Numbered from the stretch's first letter, positions 35,493 through 47,173 are shown. The stretch is DNA of 64,000 nt from Albifimbria verrucaria (GCA_020081605.1 JAHREC010000007.1:62001-126000); one strand, 5' to 3'. The notes: a model not told the origin generated them from the letters alone. Program-made: numbers and translations.

Positions 35493-36723
35493 ATGGCAAC
35501 AATGGCCAAGCTCGCGTGGTTGGCTCTTTGCTCTGGCCCTTGACAGTCAGTGCCCAGCATGCTACTAGACAAGAGGCTTGTACAAATAGACGCGCCCATA
35601 AGCCATGGTAAGGCCCTCGGGTTACTACTGAAGAAAGCTAACATGCAAGGGGAATGTTGACGGCCGCGGAGAGGTCGGCCTACATTACCGCCGAGCTCTG
35701 CTTGATGGCGGCTCCCAGCAAGCTCAACGTGCGAGGCGCCCAGACTCGATGGGACGACCTTCACTGGAACCACATTGTCCAGGCACATGTCATGCATGAT
35801 GTGGTAAGTGTTTTGGTTAGGACTGGAGCGAGGCTGACGTTTAAGGGCCATTTTTGCCGTGGCACCGGTATTACATTGTCGTTCACGCCAACATGTTGCG
35901 AGACGAGTGTGGCTACACTGGACCCTTGCCGTAAGTGAGCCGTCAAGTAGAGATGGGACCTGACAATCTAGATACTGGGACGAGACGGCCGACGCTTCGC
36001 TCAAGACGCTTGACGACTCTCCCATCTTCCAGTCCAATGCCTTTGGAGGCAACGGGGCGGGATTAATCAACTACATCAGCACTGGTCCTTTCAACAAGAC
36101 GACCCTCCGATTTCTACGTCCCAAGTTACCCGCTTTCGACTATCGTATCTCTCGAAAACTTGATATCAGTGCCTTGTCCAACGCCCGGCAGTCCAGCTTG
36201 AATACATGCTTTCAGATGAGCACGTACGCCTCGGCGTGGGAATGCTGGCATGGGTCGCCGCACGATGCTGGACACGCGGCCACGGGCGGCATCATGATGG
36301 ACGTCTATGCCAGCCCGGGCGATCCTGTCTTCTACCTTCATGTAAGTCTGCCGTGCCACCAGTTGATCCAAGCTGACTAAACAGCACGCATGGCTCGACG
36401 CAATGTGGTGGAAGTGGCAGACGCTGGACCTGCCAGCCCGTCTCACCGACATGGGTGGAAGAAACGTGCCTCGACTGAGCTACGAGCTGGGTCTCGTCTC
36501 GCCTCCGCCGGGTCCAGAATTCACAAATTACGACGGGGATCCAGGGTCAGTCACGACGCTCAACCACGTTTTGTGGTATAGCGGGATCGTCCCGAATGTA
36601 ACTGTCCGTGATGTGATGGACGTAAGAACGGGCATTATCTGTGCCGACTACATCTATAGCGATAGCTTCAGCGTGACGACCAGCAGTATTGTGGATGGTG
36701 TCATGGGTACCGTCACAAATTAA
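35493..36723 (+). CDS. Secreted tyrosinase (type-3 binuclear copper)
   Basis: It oxidises monophenols or diphenols to quinones, in melanin or secondary metabolism, and is probably secreted (signal peptide starting MATMAKLAW). Exons are 35493-35607, 35650-35803, 35846-35930, 35972-36341 and 36385-36723, with GT-AG introns. The CuA region has histidines in HIVQAHVMHDVGH and PWHRYY, followed by the family's MLRDECGY. PYWD and FGGNG follow. CuB has HDAGH, GGIMMD and SPGDPVFYLHHAWLD, the last split by intron 4. The stop is TAA at 36721-36723. Single-base shifts occur in the signal peptide (a T run near 35525) and in exon 3 (a TTTTT run near 35853). Both restore the conserved sequence if one T is missing from the assembly. 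The divergent peroxidase and P450 nearby suggest an oxidative cluster. Confidence 0.87.
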
Positions 36724-37255
36724 TGCTCTGGTTACGGATCAGTGGCGTACCTTGACGGACGTGCAATGCTTTCAACAAGGTCGCACGAGGCATAAGGTAG
36801 TGGTGGTCAAGGAAGGGCATCGACATGACCGGGTTATCTGGGTAAGATTGGACTGGTACTGTAGTCAATACAACCTTCCAGTTTGTCATCCTCGCGAGCC
36901 AATGTTGTCAAACACAGTTGGAGTGATGAGTTGCAATAGTCGGCCATGACAGCATGCTTGTGCCTGAAGTATCGCGAGTGGATTATGATAATTCCCTGTA
37001 GATTACTGTAAGCAAACTACGGAGGCAACAAGTCGAAATGTGCCAATCAAAACATACAATAGCGCGCACATGGCGAGGCCAATTCCTGTGACTTTGTCGA
37101 TTCGTGGTACGTGGCGACCAGCGTAACCCCTGAACTTGTACGGTTAGGATCTACTGATCAGGGTTATGCAGTTATTTGCATCAACCTCCGCACTCTGCAA
37201 TATCGCGTTTCCCTCTTTGTGTTCCTTCACAACGAGACTGAAGTGAGCACGGCAA
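36724..37255. other. Intergenic between tyrosinase and methyltransferase relic
   Basis: No recognisable gene. Short frames at 36689-36949 and 37111-37296 have no known motif. Confidence 0.5.
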
Positions 37256-38020
37256 ATGGAAATGAGCGGAAACGAAACCACGGGAGCTGTGGCTGACGCC
37301 CCGATGGGCACGGGCATTCTCGGACCCGAGCATTGGGCGCAACGCTCGCAAGACGACGACGACGGCTCGTCGGTTCTTGGCAGCGACGTGGCCTCTTCGA
37401 CCGCGTCCATTTCGTCTACAATCCTAATGTACCGTCAGATCCATGGGCGGCCGTGTCACAGCGAACAGAGCAGCGCGCAGTATTGGTAGGCATTCGTGGA
37501 TCCAGACGTCCAAGTCTGACATATGTATGGTGGGCAACGACGGCCAACAGCAAGAGGTCATGGATATCAAATAGGTTAACGTCTGGCCGTTGGGTCGTGC
37601 TGGCATGATAGCCACCACGTCCTGACACTGGGCATCGGCGACAAGCTGAACCTGGCTGCGCTGGACACGGAAAAGATCCAGATGAGTCTGCAAATTCAGT
37701 CAGCGACCAATGGCAACTGGTGCAGAATGTGCTCGACATTGAACCGGAACTAGTATGAGCCCCTCCTCTGTTGGGCTTGCTTACTAGTCAGGTATCTGGG
37801 CAATGTGAGTCGGTCAATCTCTGCGAGACAGCCACTAACATAGCCGGTGACTTTGCGGACTTGCACCCTAATGTTAAGGTTATGGGAACAGACGTTTCGC
37901 CGCTCCGGCCGGCCTGGGTTCCGCCCAACGTGTAATTATGAGTAGCCTCTCCTAAGAAAACAGGGCTGACCCGGATGGCAAGATTAAGAACTGCACGTAG
38001 GAGTGAACCTTAAGACCAGT
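37256..38020 (+). pseudogene. LaeA-like SAM-dependent methyltransferase, truncated
   Basis: The N-terminus (start at 37256) ends in the family pattern [19 protein letters not shown] followed by HSE..SAQYW. After introns come HHVLTLGIGDKLNLA (about 37610-37655) and the SAM-binding loop, VLDIGTGT-like with one shift near 37737. [26 protein letters not shown] follows and ends near 37933. The family normally continues for about 150 more residues. Here a short decayed stretch runs into an inverted LTR relic at about 38025. LaeA-like proteins are often found near or regulate secondary-metabolite genes. Given the missing C-terminal half, this copy is probably dead. Confidence 0.65.
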
Positions 38021-38024
38021 ATAA

Positions 38025-38170
38025 CGATCAGGGTTCCTATATTGACGGGTATAGGGTAAATAAATAATCTAGATCATAATTAAATATATAATAAGGCTTA
38101 CTTAGATTAAAATAAGAATTAGTAATTATTATTAATAGAGAAAGTATCCAAAGGAACTTATATTAATGAA
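38025..38170 (-). repeat. Inverted, RIP-decayed LTR fragment related to the gypsy LTR
   Basis: Read on the minus strand it matches the right end of the gypsy LTR at about 27530-27686. The order of anchors is the same: the CGATC..GGGTT end, GGTATAGGGTA, AATAAGGCTTACT, then an AT-rich tail. Most differences are C-to-T or G-to-A, and there is a small deletion near 38055. Confidence 0.65.
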
Positions 38171-38958
38171 TGAATATAGTGCTGACGTTTGGTCATGTAT
38201 CAACTATGTTATACGTCAGCATCGGGAATCCTGCCAGATTTGCGGTGTACAAGTCTTACTCCGACGCGGTGAGGAGTGGAGTCTGCATTCTGTGCAGGAC
38301 CCTGCATAAACAGACCGTTCCTGAACGAGCAATGGATATAAAGTAGCTTGAGTATTTATATCGCGGTATAAGCAGAATACTTGGTATAATTGAAGAAACC
38401 TATTTAAATGGAGTGATTGGTATGGCGTGATTGGCATGGCGTGATTGGTATGGAGTAGATTTAGTATAAATAAATGGCAATAGTGACACAAACTAAATCA
38501 AACTATTGTTGGAACTGTAATCATAGCACAGGGTAGCCCAGCGCGTCTTAGGAAGGTTAGTATAATCCAAGTTTTTATCACTATTCATCTCAGCCGAACG
38601 TCGGGATATTGCGTCTTTTATCGACAACCAAGATAAGGTAACTAGTCTACTTGTCTTGGCGTCGTGACTCAAGTGATTGTCTCCCACCCAAACATCATTG
38701 ACAGAACTAAGGCGCGGGAGCCCAGCACGGTCTCGGCCAAGCGCTTGGCGGACCCTTCCCGGCACCTGGATCCGATTTCGACGGCGCCGTTGAGTGAGAA
38801 ACAGGGCCACCGACCCAGTGACCTAGCCGATTTCGGGCAAGGTTTCAGCTCTCCTGGCGAGAGATTTGATAAAAGGGCCAAGGCAGGATTGACGAGGAGC
38901 ATCGTAATTTGGCTCGCAAAATTCTCGAAAAGTCCCTCTTGGGTCGCATGCAATCAGG
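38171..38958. other. Intergenic, with a 14-bp tandem repeat at 38411-38452
   Basis: Three copies of a GNGTGATTGGYATG unit lie at 38411-38424, 38425-38438 and 38439-38452. No gene is recognised. The right part is the upstream region of the DUF1275 gene. Confidence 0.55.
38411..38452. repeat. 14-bp tandem repeat, three copies
   Basis: The three units differ at two positions only (GAGTG or GCGTG, GGTATG or GGCATG). Confidence 0.85.
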
Positions 38959-39801
38959 ATGAACAACACCGAGCTACCCATCACCACGCCAGAATCGGCT
39001 TCAACACGAACGTCGGCGTCCGACAATGGCCCAATTACAAACGTCGTGTCCACGCTGCGCGACGAGGTGGACAAGCAGTACGCCGATATTCCTGTCTGCC
39101 TCTGCAGCCTCGTCTCGGGCCTTTGCGACAGCGTAGCCTTCAACGCCGCCACCGTCTTTGTATCGATGCAGACGGGCAACACCATCTTCCTCGCTCTGGG
39201 CGCAGCATCCCTGCCGTCCAATGTGCCGATGATGTGGCTCCGCGCGCTCTGCTCCATTGGCGCATTCTTGGCGGGAGTCTTCTCCTTCGGCAAGCTGCGA
39301 CACGTGCGACCGACGACCAAGGGCACGCTGGCAGCTAACTTTGCTGTTCAGGCCATCTTCATTTTCATCGCAGCCGCTTTGGCGCAGAGCCGCGTGGTCC
39401 CGGCAATGGCAGATCTGCACCTGGCCGAGAAGCTTGCTCGCGAAGAGGAGGTTCACTATGAGATTTTGGGACCTATCATCCTGCTTGCCTTCCAGTTCGG
39501 CGGCCAGATTGTTACCAGCCGCCAGCTGGGCTTTAACGAGGTTCCCACCAATGTCCTTACCAGTGTGTACTGTGACTTATTCAGCGACCCGAAGCTGTTT
39601 GCCCGTTGGTCAGAGAATCCCAAGCGAAACCGCAGGGCGTCCGCCGTGATTCTTATGCTGATTGGAGGAATTGCCGGTGGGTGGTTGAGCAAGAGTCAGG
39701 CGGGCATGAGTGCTGCGCTGTGGATTGGAGGCGCGGTCAAGCTGTGCATTGCTGTGTGCTGGTTAGGATGGAAGAGCCAAGTTGCTGCTGCGAAGCAGTA
39801 A
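38959..39801 (+). CDS. DUF1275 (YoaK-like) family membrane protein
   Basis: An uninterrupted 280-codon frame. After a polar N-terminus of about 40 residues it has the family core C.LVSGLCDSVAFNAATVFVSMQTGNTIFLALG. Several helices follow (residues about 90-115, 125-145, 165-190, 230-250, 255-275) and then QFGGQIVTSRQLG...NVLTSVYCDLFSD, the second conserved half of DUF1275. The family is a bacterial and fungal membrane protein group of unknown function, often near secondary-metabolite or transport genes. Start at 38959 and stop TAA at 39799-39801. It is one of the few genes here without any frame break. A transport role for the nearby cluster is possible but unproven. Confidence 0.85.
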   Translation: MNNTELPITTPESASTRTSASDNGPITNVVSTLRDEVDKQYADIPVCLCSLVSGLCDSVAFNAATVFVSMQTGNTIFLALGAASLPSNVPMMWLRALCSIGAFLAGVFSFGKLRHVRPTTKGTLAANFAVQAIFIFIAAALAQSRVVPAMADLHLAEKLAREEEVHYEILGPIILLAFQFGGQIVTSRQLGFNEVPTNVLTSVYCDLFSDPKLFARWSENPKRNRRASAVILMLIGGIAGGWLSKSQAGMSAALWIGGAVKLCIAVCWLGWKSQVAAAKQ

Positions 39802-41820
39802 GCAAGGGCGAATGAGCGCTTTGTTTTTGCAAAACCATTAGATACTATAGAGAAAAGCAGAATAGAGTAGAGTATAGGAATGCGTTGTGGGCTCGGATGC
39901 CCATGATGAGTCGCGAGAGCGCAAGGCCAGACTCTTTTGCTGAATGGATATTATGATGAAATACCTCAGGAGGGGCAAAACCTTAGGTAATAGGTTGTTC
40001 CACAGCCACTGTAATAATAGCGAGTACTCGTGCGCCAATCTTATGCCGGGCATTAAACCAGGGTCCGTGCCGGCTGTTATAGGCTCGCAGGCGGTTGTGC
40101 AAGGTCGGTATAAGAGTAGAGAACTAGAGAATTCAAACGACCGTCAGAGTGAAGTGCGCAAGGCTTCTAGAAGTATCTTCTATAAACCCAGCTCACCACG
40201 GGAGCAATTTAGGGAAGCGGCTGGCTAATAAACATAGAGACGAGATATAATGACCTAGCTACCTGCGCCTTCTTTTGATCAGTATTAGTTTCAATCGAGA
40301 TTCTCATGCCAATGTCTTTTATTGGACCATTTATTACATTACGCAACTATTGAAAAGTTATTTCTACTCGTTTGCAACAATAAGTATGGCACAACTGTTG
40401 TTGCCTACTACATTTTGCGGGTTGTCGTTAAATGATAGCACGCCAGAGGCTCTAGAACTGCTCTGAATTCTTAACATTATTCAAGCTAAGCTAGAAGGAG
40501 GTCATATCATGATTCATCCTAGAAGTCTTAGCTCTACAGAGATTAGCAGTCTCAAAGCAGTCGTAGCACGAGGTGCAAGACCCTCGGGAGGCTTTGGTCG
40601 GCTCTCCTCTGAGTTTATTAAGATAAGGGCCATCGTGGTTCTGTCCCTAGCCTAATTGAAGAGATGACAATATCTTACTGGTATCTTGGGAAGGAGTATG
40701 AGCAGTAGCTCGTGAAATTCATTCTAGCCATGAAAGTTGGCGTTGAAAAGTGGGTTGACTGTGATTTAGTCTACGGCTAGATAGGATATATTGAGTGCCC
40801 ATGCAATGAATCTTGCTCCTTCAACTGTTCTAAAACCGTGAATGCTAGCCGCCTTGAAAATCGGTTGGCGCTGTGTTGCCCGCTAAGGCATACTACGGTA
40901 AACAAGGCTGGACTATGCATTATCTATCTGTGTAATCTGTTGGCCATTCTGTGCCACGCTAATGCTGACTTGTTAACTAAGGCGTTGGGGTTCGGCTCTA
41001 TTGGTGGTGACTATAAGCTGCTAAGGAGATGGAGCTGTAACCAGAGCACGCACAAGTTAAGATCCGTTATAAGGTGGTGATTAAAGTGTAGTACTACTAT
41101 TGGCAAGCGGCTCAAGCTGTAGTTTCACTTTCTTACTAGTCTGCTTAGTTATGAGAGGCGAATTCCACAGAGTAGAAAATCCGACTTAAGTAATACTAAT
41201 ATCACACAATTGGTGACTCTGCACATCCAATTTTATTGCGTCCATTCTAGTGATAGTCACCGAAAGTGCAACGCCGCCACTCGTTGACAAGCTGGAATAC
41301 GAAGAAAAAGCAAACAATGTTCTCATAAAGCAACTAAATTAGGCTGTGTCAGGTATAGCCTGTAGGTGGCTGAGAGGCTGAGGGCTGACAGCTTCAATAG
41401 CTTTCGAAAGAGAACAGCCATTAACCTCTATCTATTCCATCATATAAAACCTGTGCGCCAGTCCAAAACGACCAGGATTATGGTAGGCAAGGAGCTCGAG
41501 TCTGCCTAACCATAGCCACATATAAATCATCTAACACCATCAGAAACGGTGTGCTAGTTGCAGTAGGCACACGGTCTGCCCTAGCGACTATTGAAGCCAT
41601 CCTATCCATGTTTACCACATGGCTTTTCCATATTCTGAAGCCGAAACTGTGTTTATAAGGACAGCTTCTATACCATTCAGATACACATTGCTAGTGGTCG
41701 TCAGATACTAGTATCACTCCCAGCGTCAAACATATTGCTTTTGACAACTTCAAAGCGGGCAAGCATCCCAGCAAGTCAGGCTCCAGATTAATAGACATAG
41801 ATTAACAACCATTTCGCGCC
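39802..41820. other. Long intergenic region, no gene recognised
   Basis: About 2 kb of moderate-AT sequence with only short frames. The frame at 40838-41080 contains ADLLTKAL, which faintly resembles the end of copia RNase H, but nothing around it supports that. The right end is the promoter region of the 41821 gene. Confidence 0.5.
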
Positions 41821-43954
41821 ATGGCCGCACTTCCTACCGACCGAGTATATCAAGGCCATTGGGTTGACTACACCCGTGGCACAGTGTCTGGTGCTACCAT
41901 CACCACCACCACAGGCAATGCAAACCTTGTCATTGCTGTCCTATCGTTGCTTGTGGCGTTCACTGGTTCACATCTTTGGGACCTGATTGCATTAGCCATT
42001 TATTGTAACCATATATCCAAGACCAACCAGTTTGCCTTCCATCATCAGCGCCAACTATTGGCAAGAAACTTAACATCTCCGGGAGCTTTCGTCCTGGAGA
42101 TGGTTAAGATGGGCTATGCATGGCGTAGACAAAGGCAATCATGGCCGGCATTGGTGCTTGTGGGTTTCCCTGCTCTTGTCTGTAGTGTCGGATTTTTGAC
42201 CGCCGGTATTTTCGTCTCCTTGGCTGTCTCAAATACTGGCATTCAAGTCTTGGCCAAATCTAGCTCATGCGGTTTTCTCACCTGGCGGAATGAGTCAACT
42301 AATCTACATCGGCAATATCAACAAGCCGTATTCAGCCAGGCAATGATTTACTCGGAGGCATGCTATAATAAGACTGCCAACTTGCCTCAATGCAATTTAT
42401 TTACCCGGCGGGACATTCCGATCCAGCATACAACCGATGCTGAATGTCCATTTTCAGGCCTATGTACAAACCACACGGCCCGAACCCTCGATACAGGGCT
42501 TCTTGACTCCAGTAGCACATTTGGCATCAATAGTCCTTCCAATCATCGTGTCCAGATGCAACGAGCCATCACTTGTGCTCCGTTAAATCTTACTCAATTT
42601 CATAATACACGCCCATTTCCAGCGGAGATCCTCAAAACGTACAGTCATCGCGATCCACTGCCCTGGGAGTTCATACATGAATGGGCTTTGGGCCCACCGA
42701 TAGCGAAAAGCATCCCATACAACGCAACGGTCTGGATGTCTAATTATACCTCCCAGTTTTCCAGGATCTTTGATCTCACGTAAGTCCATGCTGGCTCGAT
42801 TAACGTGCGCTGGTTGCTGAATTTCCCAGTCCTCGAGCTTTCTATGCGCCCGTCGAATCAAGTCCTCGCAAAGCTGGCACAATTCTACATTTAACCCCTT
42901 GCCTGTTTTCAGAAAAGCTTTCGCCGACACACACATTCTTGCCATCCAGAATAATGGTGTGCGCTTCTGGACACAAAACGAAGACCCACTCTTCGCAGCC
43001 CATAGGAACATCTCCGTCTTTTTCGACAATAACTCAACTATAACCATGTACACTGGAGACAGTCCTGCCAGTTTTCTGGGTTGCACGGAGCAGGTATTTG
43101 CTACGTCATGCTTTAACTTTAATACAGAACATAACACTGATTGCATGCACAGTTCAAATTCTGCTTTTCTGAAGGAGATTGCACAGACTTATTAGGCGTG
43201 GATCAAGCATTTTACCAAGCTCAGAAGATTGCACCAACACTTGAGCAGAATGTTACTCTTAGTCACTTGTTCCATCTCACACCTACATGGTATGGCATTA
43301 CGTCGGTACCTATGCAAGTCACCAAGAATGCCCTGTCTTTTCAATTAGGCATCCCCGTATCAGTGGAAACTTGAAATGTTTACGTGGTTTAACTTTCTGC
43401 TTGCTGTCACCCAATCGGCCATCACGCATCTTGCCGCTGGACCCGGAATTGTTCGACCGGATTTCGATCAGCTAGCTGAACCTCTGTCTCTGCCGAGCAT
43501 CTGCCACGGCCAACGTATGGGAGCTCCTGATGGATACAGCAACATTAATGTTTTGGGGTTCATAATAGTAGTCGTGCTTTCTGCTGCAGTGATAATCACC
43601 AACTTGACTCTCGTTCCAGTGCTGACATTCCTCCATCGTTACGACGGTCGACTTTTTCCGTTCATTGGCTTGTGGATCCAAGACGGTATGTTGCAAGTCC
43701 AGCGGAAAGCATACGAGGGCATCAATTACACTGGTTGGTCATCGAAGAGTTCTGATGTTCCCACTATGGAGTCAAATGCCTTACTCCTCGCTTTGTCTGC
43801 TGAGGCAGAACACAGAGACTTGAGGGATCGATCTGCTGAACTTCAAAACGCACACCAAACTCAAAATAACCCAGAGACAATAAATCTTTCCGAAGTTCGT
43901 TCCAGCCCATTCGCAGCACCGAGCGCTACTTCTGCAGCAGAGCAGTCTAATTAA
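41821..43954 (+). CDS. Multispan membrane protein, fungal hypothetical family
   Basis: Its function is not known to me. The N-terminus has WVDYTRGTVSGATIT followed by a helix (NLVIAVLSLLVAFTG) and H.W..I...I, a start pattern seen in a family of uncharacterised ascomycete membrane proteins. A second pair of helices (ALVLVGFPALVCSVGFLTAGIFV) precedes a long Cys- and Asn-rich, probably extracytosolic, segment with many N-glycosylation sequons. The last helix is VLGFIIVVVLSAAVIITNLTL near 43550-43610. Exon 1 ends near 42780 and introns fall at about 42781-42913 and 43094-43153. The latter is GT-AG and joins GCTEQ to FKFCFSEGDCTDLLG. One shift near 43350, in a CCCC run, separates the last part. 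The stop is TAA at 43952-43954. Confidence 0.7.
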
Positions 43955-45381
43955 CGATTTGTTAAGCTTATTTCTGCTCCATACCCAAGTCCGGAGAGCA
44001 CGCCTCCTGTCAAGCCGCGTTGTGGACTGATACTATTAACTCTACCTCGTGGGCAAAAAGCTGATATAGGCACCAAAGGAATAGGGACATAGTCTATTTA
44101 AAAGATTTGCTTTCCGCATTTTTAGTCTCTTTCAATTTCCACATCTTCGTTCCCTATACTGTAGTGTCACTGTTTACTCGTTCCTTCATTTTCTCATTCT
44201 CTTGTTTCCAATAAGAAACTGTTACATTAACTCTTCTTACAATCCCTTACTTGCCATTCACCCCATATAACAGATGTATATAATGGCTCAAGATCGCTAT
44301 AGTGTCAAAGAAGATAGCTCTACAGTTTGAATTCTAGTGGTAAGATCTTCCGGAATGTAAAAGAACTCCGATGATACATTGGACATGACATTAGGATATA
44401 AATGAAAGAAATTCAGGAGAGTCTAAACATAGTAAAGGCTTGGGAATTGGCCGATAATAAAACCTCGGCGTATAAACTTTCTTTGAAGAGCTGTATAATA
44501 CATCTTGTAATCCCATCTAATCTAGCTGTCCCTTCTAGGCCGCCCACCAGCTTGGCTGTGGTCGACCTGGTCATTGGGTTTACTCGTGTATGATTCACTA
44601 CATAAATATTTTAACTTTTGTCAATGTCCTATCCGCCCCTACGAGTTCTGGTCCAGGGCCTCAGACCTAACGGTTATATCATCTATTAGGCAAAGCTGCG
44701 CTTTGCCTGATGAAGTGAACCTAGTGGAATAAGGCAGGCAAGAGCTCTGCCTCTCTACAATGAGACCTGCAACGTTTACGCTTTGTTATCCATTGATCAG
44801 CGTAATTTATTCGTTCGGCAATTGGCTGGGTGTATTTATTTTCATCTATTTCCAGTAATTCATCTACATATAGCATATGCTGTACGTACCTATATCGTGG
44901 TATCGTGGGTTGGTGGTTAGTAAGCGAGCCCAATGCCCCAGAAGGCCTTGGTGTTGATATTAAGGGTGGATTTCCTGCAATATTAGCTGTTTTAACGTGG
45001 AGGCCCTATTAAATGTCTGCTAAGGCAGCGTTTGTGAGCCTAATATACGCCACGCCCGCCTTCGTGCTCTGCCTATGACTACTCCAACGCCCTGAATGCG
45101 TTGGCGTCAGGACACTTTGTACCTCTATGACAATTGCCGGCTGATGATATTGAATCACTCCTTGGACTGAATAATAACAAAACACAGTGTGCTGGAGAAT
45201 CCTTCGCTAAACTGTCTGTAGATAATATGATCTGTATAAATGAATAAAATCCGAAAAGCTATTGCCAAAGACTAAACGAAAAGCAACAGTTAAGCCATAA
45301 CCCTCAGCAACTAGTTTGCGTCACTAAAATGCCCAAAACTCTTCTTGGGGATTTAACTATGGCATTATAAGTTGGAGAGCT
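43955..45381. other. Intergenic, containing dispersed repeat copy B
   Basis: No gene is recognised. The region holds the 44331-44430 repeat and ends at the stop codon of the GH128-CAP gene on the minus strand. Confidence 0.5.
44331..44430. repeat. Dispersed repeat, copy B (partner at 19252-19352)
   Basis: This is the less mutated copy. It shares ATTCTAGTGGTAAGATC on the left and GTCTAAACAT on the right with copy A, and has G or C at positions where copy A has A or T. Flanking sequence is not clearly shared, so it is a fragment of a larger repeat of unknown class. Confidence 0.7.
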
Positions 45382-47173
45382 TTAATAGGGTTTCTGGCCA
45401 AGGAAGTTTCCAGGCGGGGAGTATCGGCCAACAACATAAACCCCACCCTTAGCATCCCTTGCTGAGCCCATTCCCAATTTCGTGGTGGACTTCCACATAC
45501 ATTGAGCTGTAATGAGTTTGATGATCAGTATGATACTCTGCTGTGATTATGCGGAAATCAGGAATGGTTTAAATTGTTTGTGACTTACTATAATGGCCAT
45601 AAGATCCGAAATTACCGTGGCCGATGGGCTCGCCGTGGTAGTTCTTCTCTTCATCTAACCACATCTTGGTGCCCAGCTCGCATGGAGGTGTCTTCATTCC
45701 AGAGGCCCTAAATCATAATATGCTGTCAGAGTCCAGAATGACTATTATCATAAAATATTTTGTAAGGCTGTGTCGGAGACTTACCAAGCAAGGTTCTCGC
45801 CCTGATTAGGACGCTGATTGCCTGGCGAGTGCTGCAGCTTGCCAACCTTAGCTAGGTGCTCGGCGTACTTTGTAGCTTGCTGGGCCAGACCAGCATCCCA
45901 GGTTAGCGGCTTGAGATTCTTGCCCTTCCGCTTCTGGTTGTGCATATCTAGAGCCTTCTGCTGATCGGCAGTGAGGCCTACTCTTGCGAGTGAAGCTACT
46001 TTCGCAATGCCAGAGCGGCCATAATCGTCGACATATTCGGAAGCGACCTCGTCACTGGACTCAAGCAGGAGTGGTTCGCCAGTGTTTGCGTTATCGAGGC
46101 CCTCATCACCTTCCTTATCGTCATTTTTGTTTTCGACGGTCTCTACAACGGCAAATGAAGGCTTCTCAACCTCTCCTGTAGGTGCATGCCCTCGACGTTC
46201 GCCGCCACCGTGTGCTCTTCTTCGTCTGCTTCAACTCCCGCAGTAGCAGCTGTAAGACCTAAACGGGCATTTGGTAGCTTCATAGGCTGCTGGTGACAGT
46301 ACATCTTGCCCAACTCGGTGAAGTTGCCCTGGGCGTCCATTAGCTGAGCTGCAGGGCTCACGAAACCGTCGGCGACTTTGCGTTGAAAGTCAAACAGGCC
46401 ATACTCGAAGAGCCAGTCCTGTTGGTCCATCCAATTACAGATTTTGACGGTATAGTTCAGGACGGCCTGGTAGTCACGATCGATACAAGCAATCTCCGTG
46501 ACCATCTGTGTCCCAACACTTGGGTCAGTCATCTGTGAATAATGATCTTGAGGGATGAAATACTGAACTTACAACTTTAAGCTTGGGCCATTTATTGTGC
46601 ATGTTTTCGAGGTACTTGATTGCGTCATCGGCGTTCTTGGAATAATAATGAAGGCAGAGGTAATCGGGTGGATCCTTAGAAACCAGTGACATGAACTTCT
46701 CAAGCCACTTGCGACCATTATCATCCTGCATTTGATTTCTCGATTAGTACATGTCTTCCCCTTTCGCTCGAAACCACAGAGAATATGGAACATACAGAAG
46801 CAATAGCGGGAGAGCCAAGCTTCTTCCCTTTGTTCTTTCTCAAAGGAATCATATGGGAGTACCAGAGATCCTTGGCCTTCTCCGGGCTGATTCCGGATCG
46901 CTCAGGTTCATTGAAGTAGAGGATTATGTTGAACGTGGTATCCTTGATGATGTTCCAATCGCTGCCTTGGATGCTATCTAGAACACGCACCATAGGTCGG
47001 AATGGAGCCCGTTCCTTCAGCTCAGGAGGGACCCAAGCATTCCAGTTCACAACTGAAGCAACAGGGCTGTTGCTTCCAAATGGAACTTGGTTGATCTTGT
47101 CTGGAATTCCTGGATTACCAGGACCAGCAGTATTGGTCCAATCCCACAGGATCTGGCGCTTCTTGATGACCAT
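45382..47173 (-). CDS. GH128 glycoside hydrolase fused to a CAP/SCP (PR-1-like) domain
   Basis: The N-terminal part (start 47173, KRQILWDWTNT) is a GH128/Asl1-like beta-1,3-glucanase. It has the catalytic-type FNEPERSGIS near 46880, LCLHYYS near 46650 and TEIACIDRDYQ near 46490. An acidic linker of about 80 residues follows. The C-terminal part is a CAP domain with ALDMHNQKRK near 45960, GENLAW near 45790, WLDEEKNY, the HYTQCMW motif and VVGRYSPPGN near 45410. Exons are 46796-47173, 46573-46725, 45785-46532, 45589-45707 and 45382-45506, all with GT-AG introns. One lost-base shift near 46188 (GGG) lies in the linker. The CAP part has no start codon, promoter or signal peptide of its own there, so one fused protein is the simplest reading. 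No N-terminal signal peptide is evident. TATAAAG lies at 47315-47321. Confidence 0.78.

Noticed and set aside
40838..41080. Copia-type RNase H remnant (ADLLTKAL)
   Set aside because: Only one short string matches. No reverse transcriptase, integrase or LTR is visible around it.
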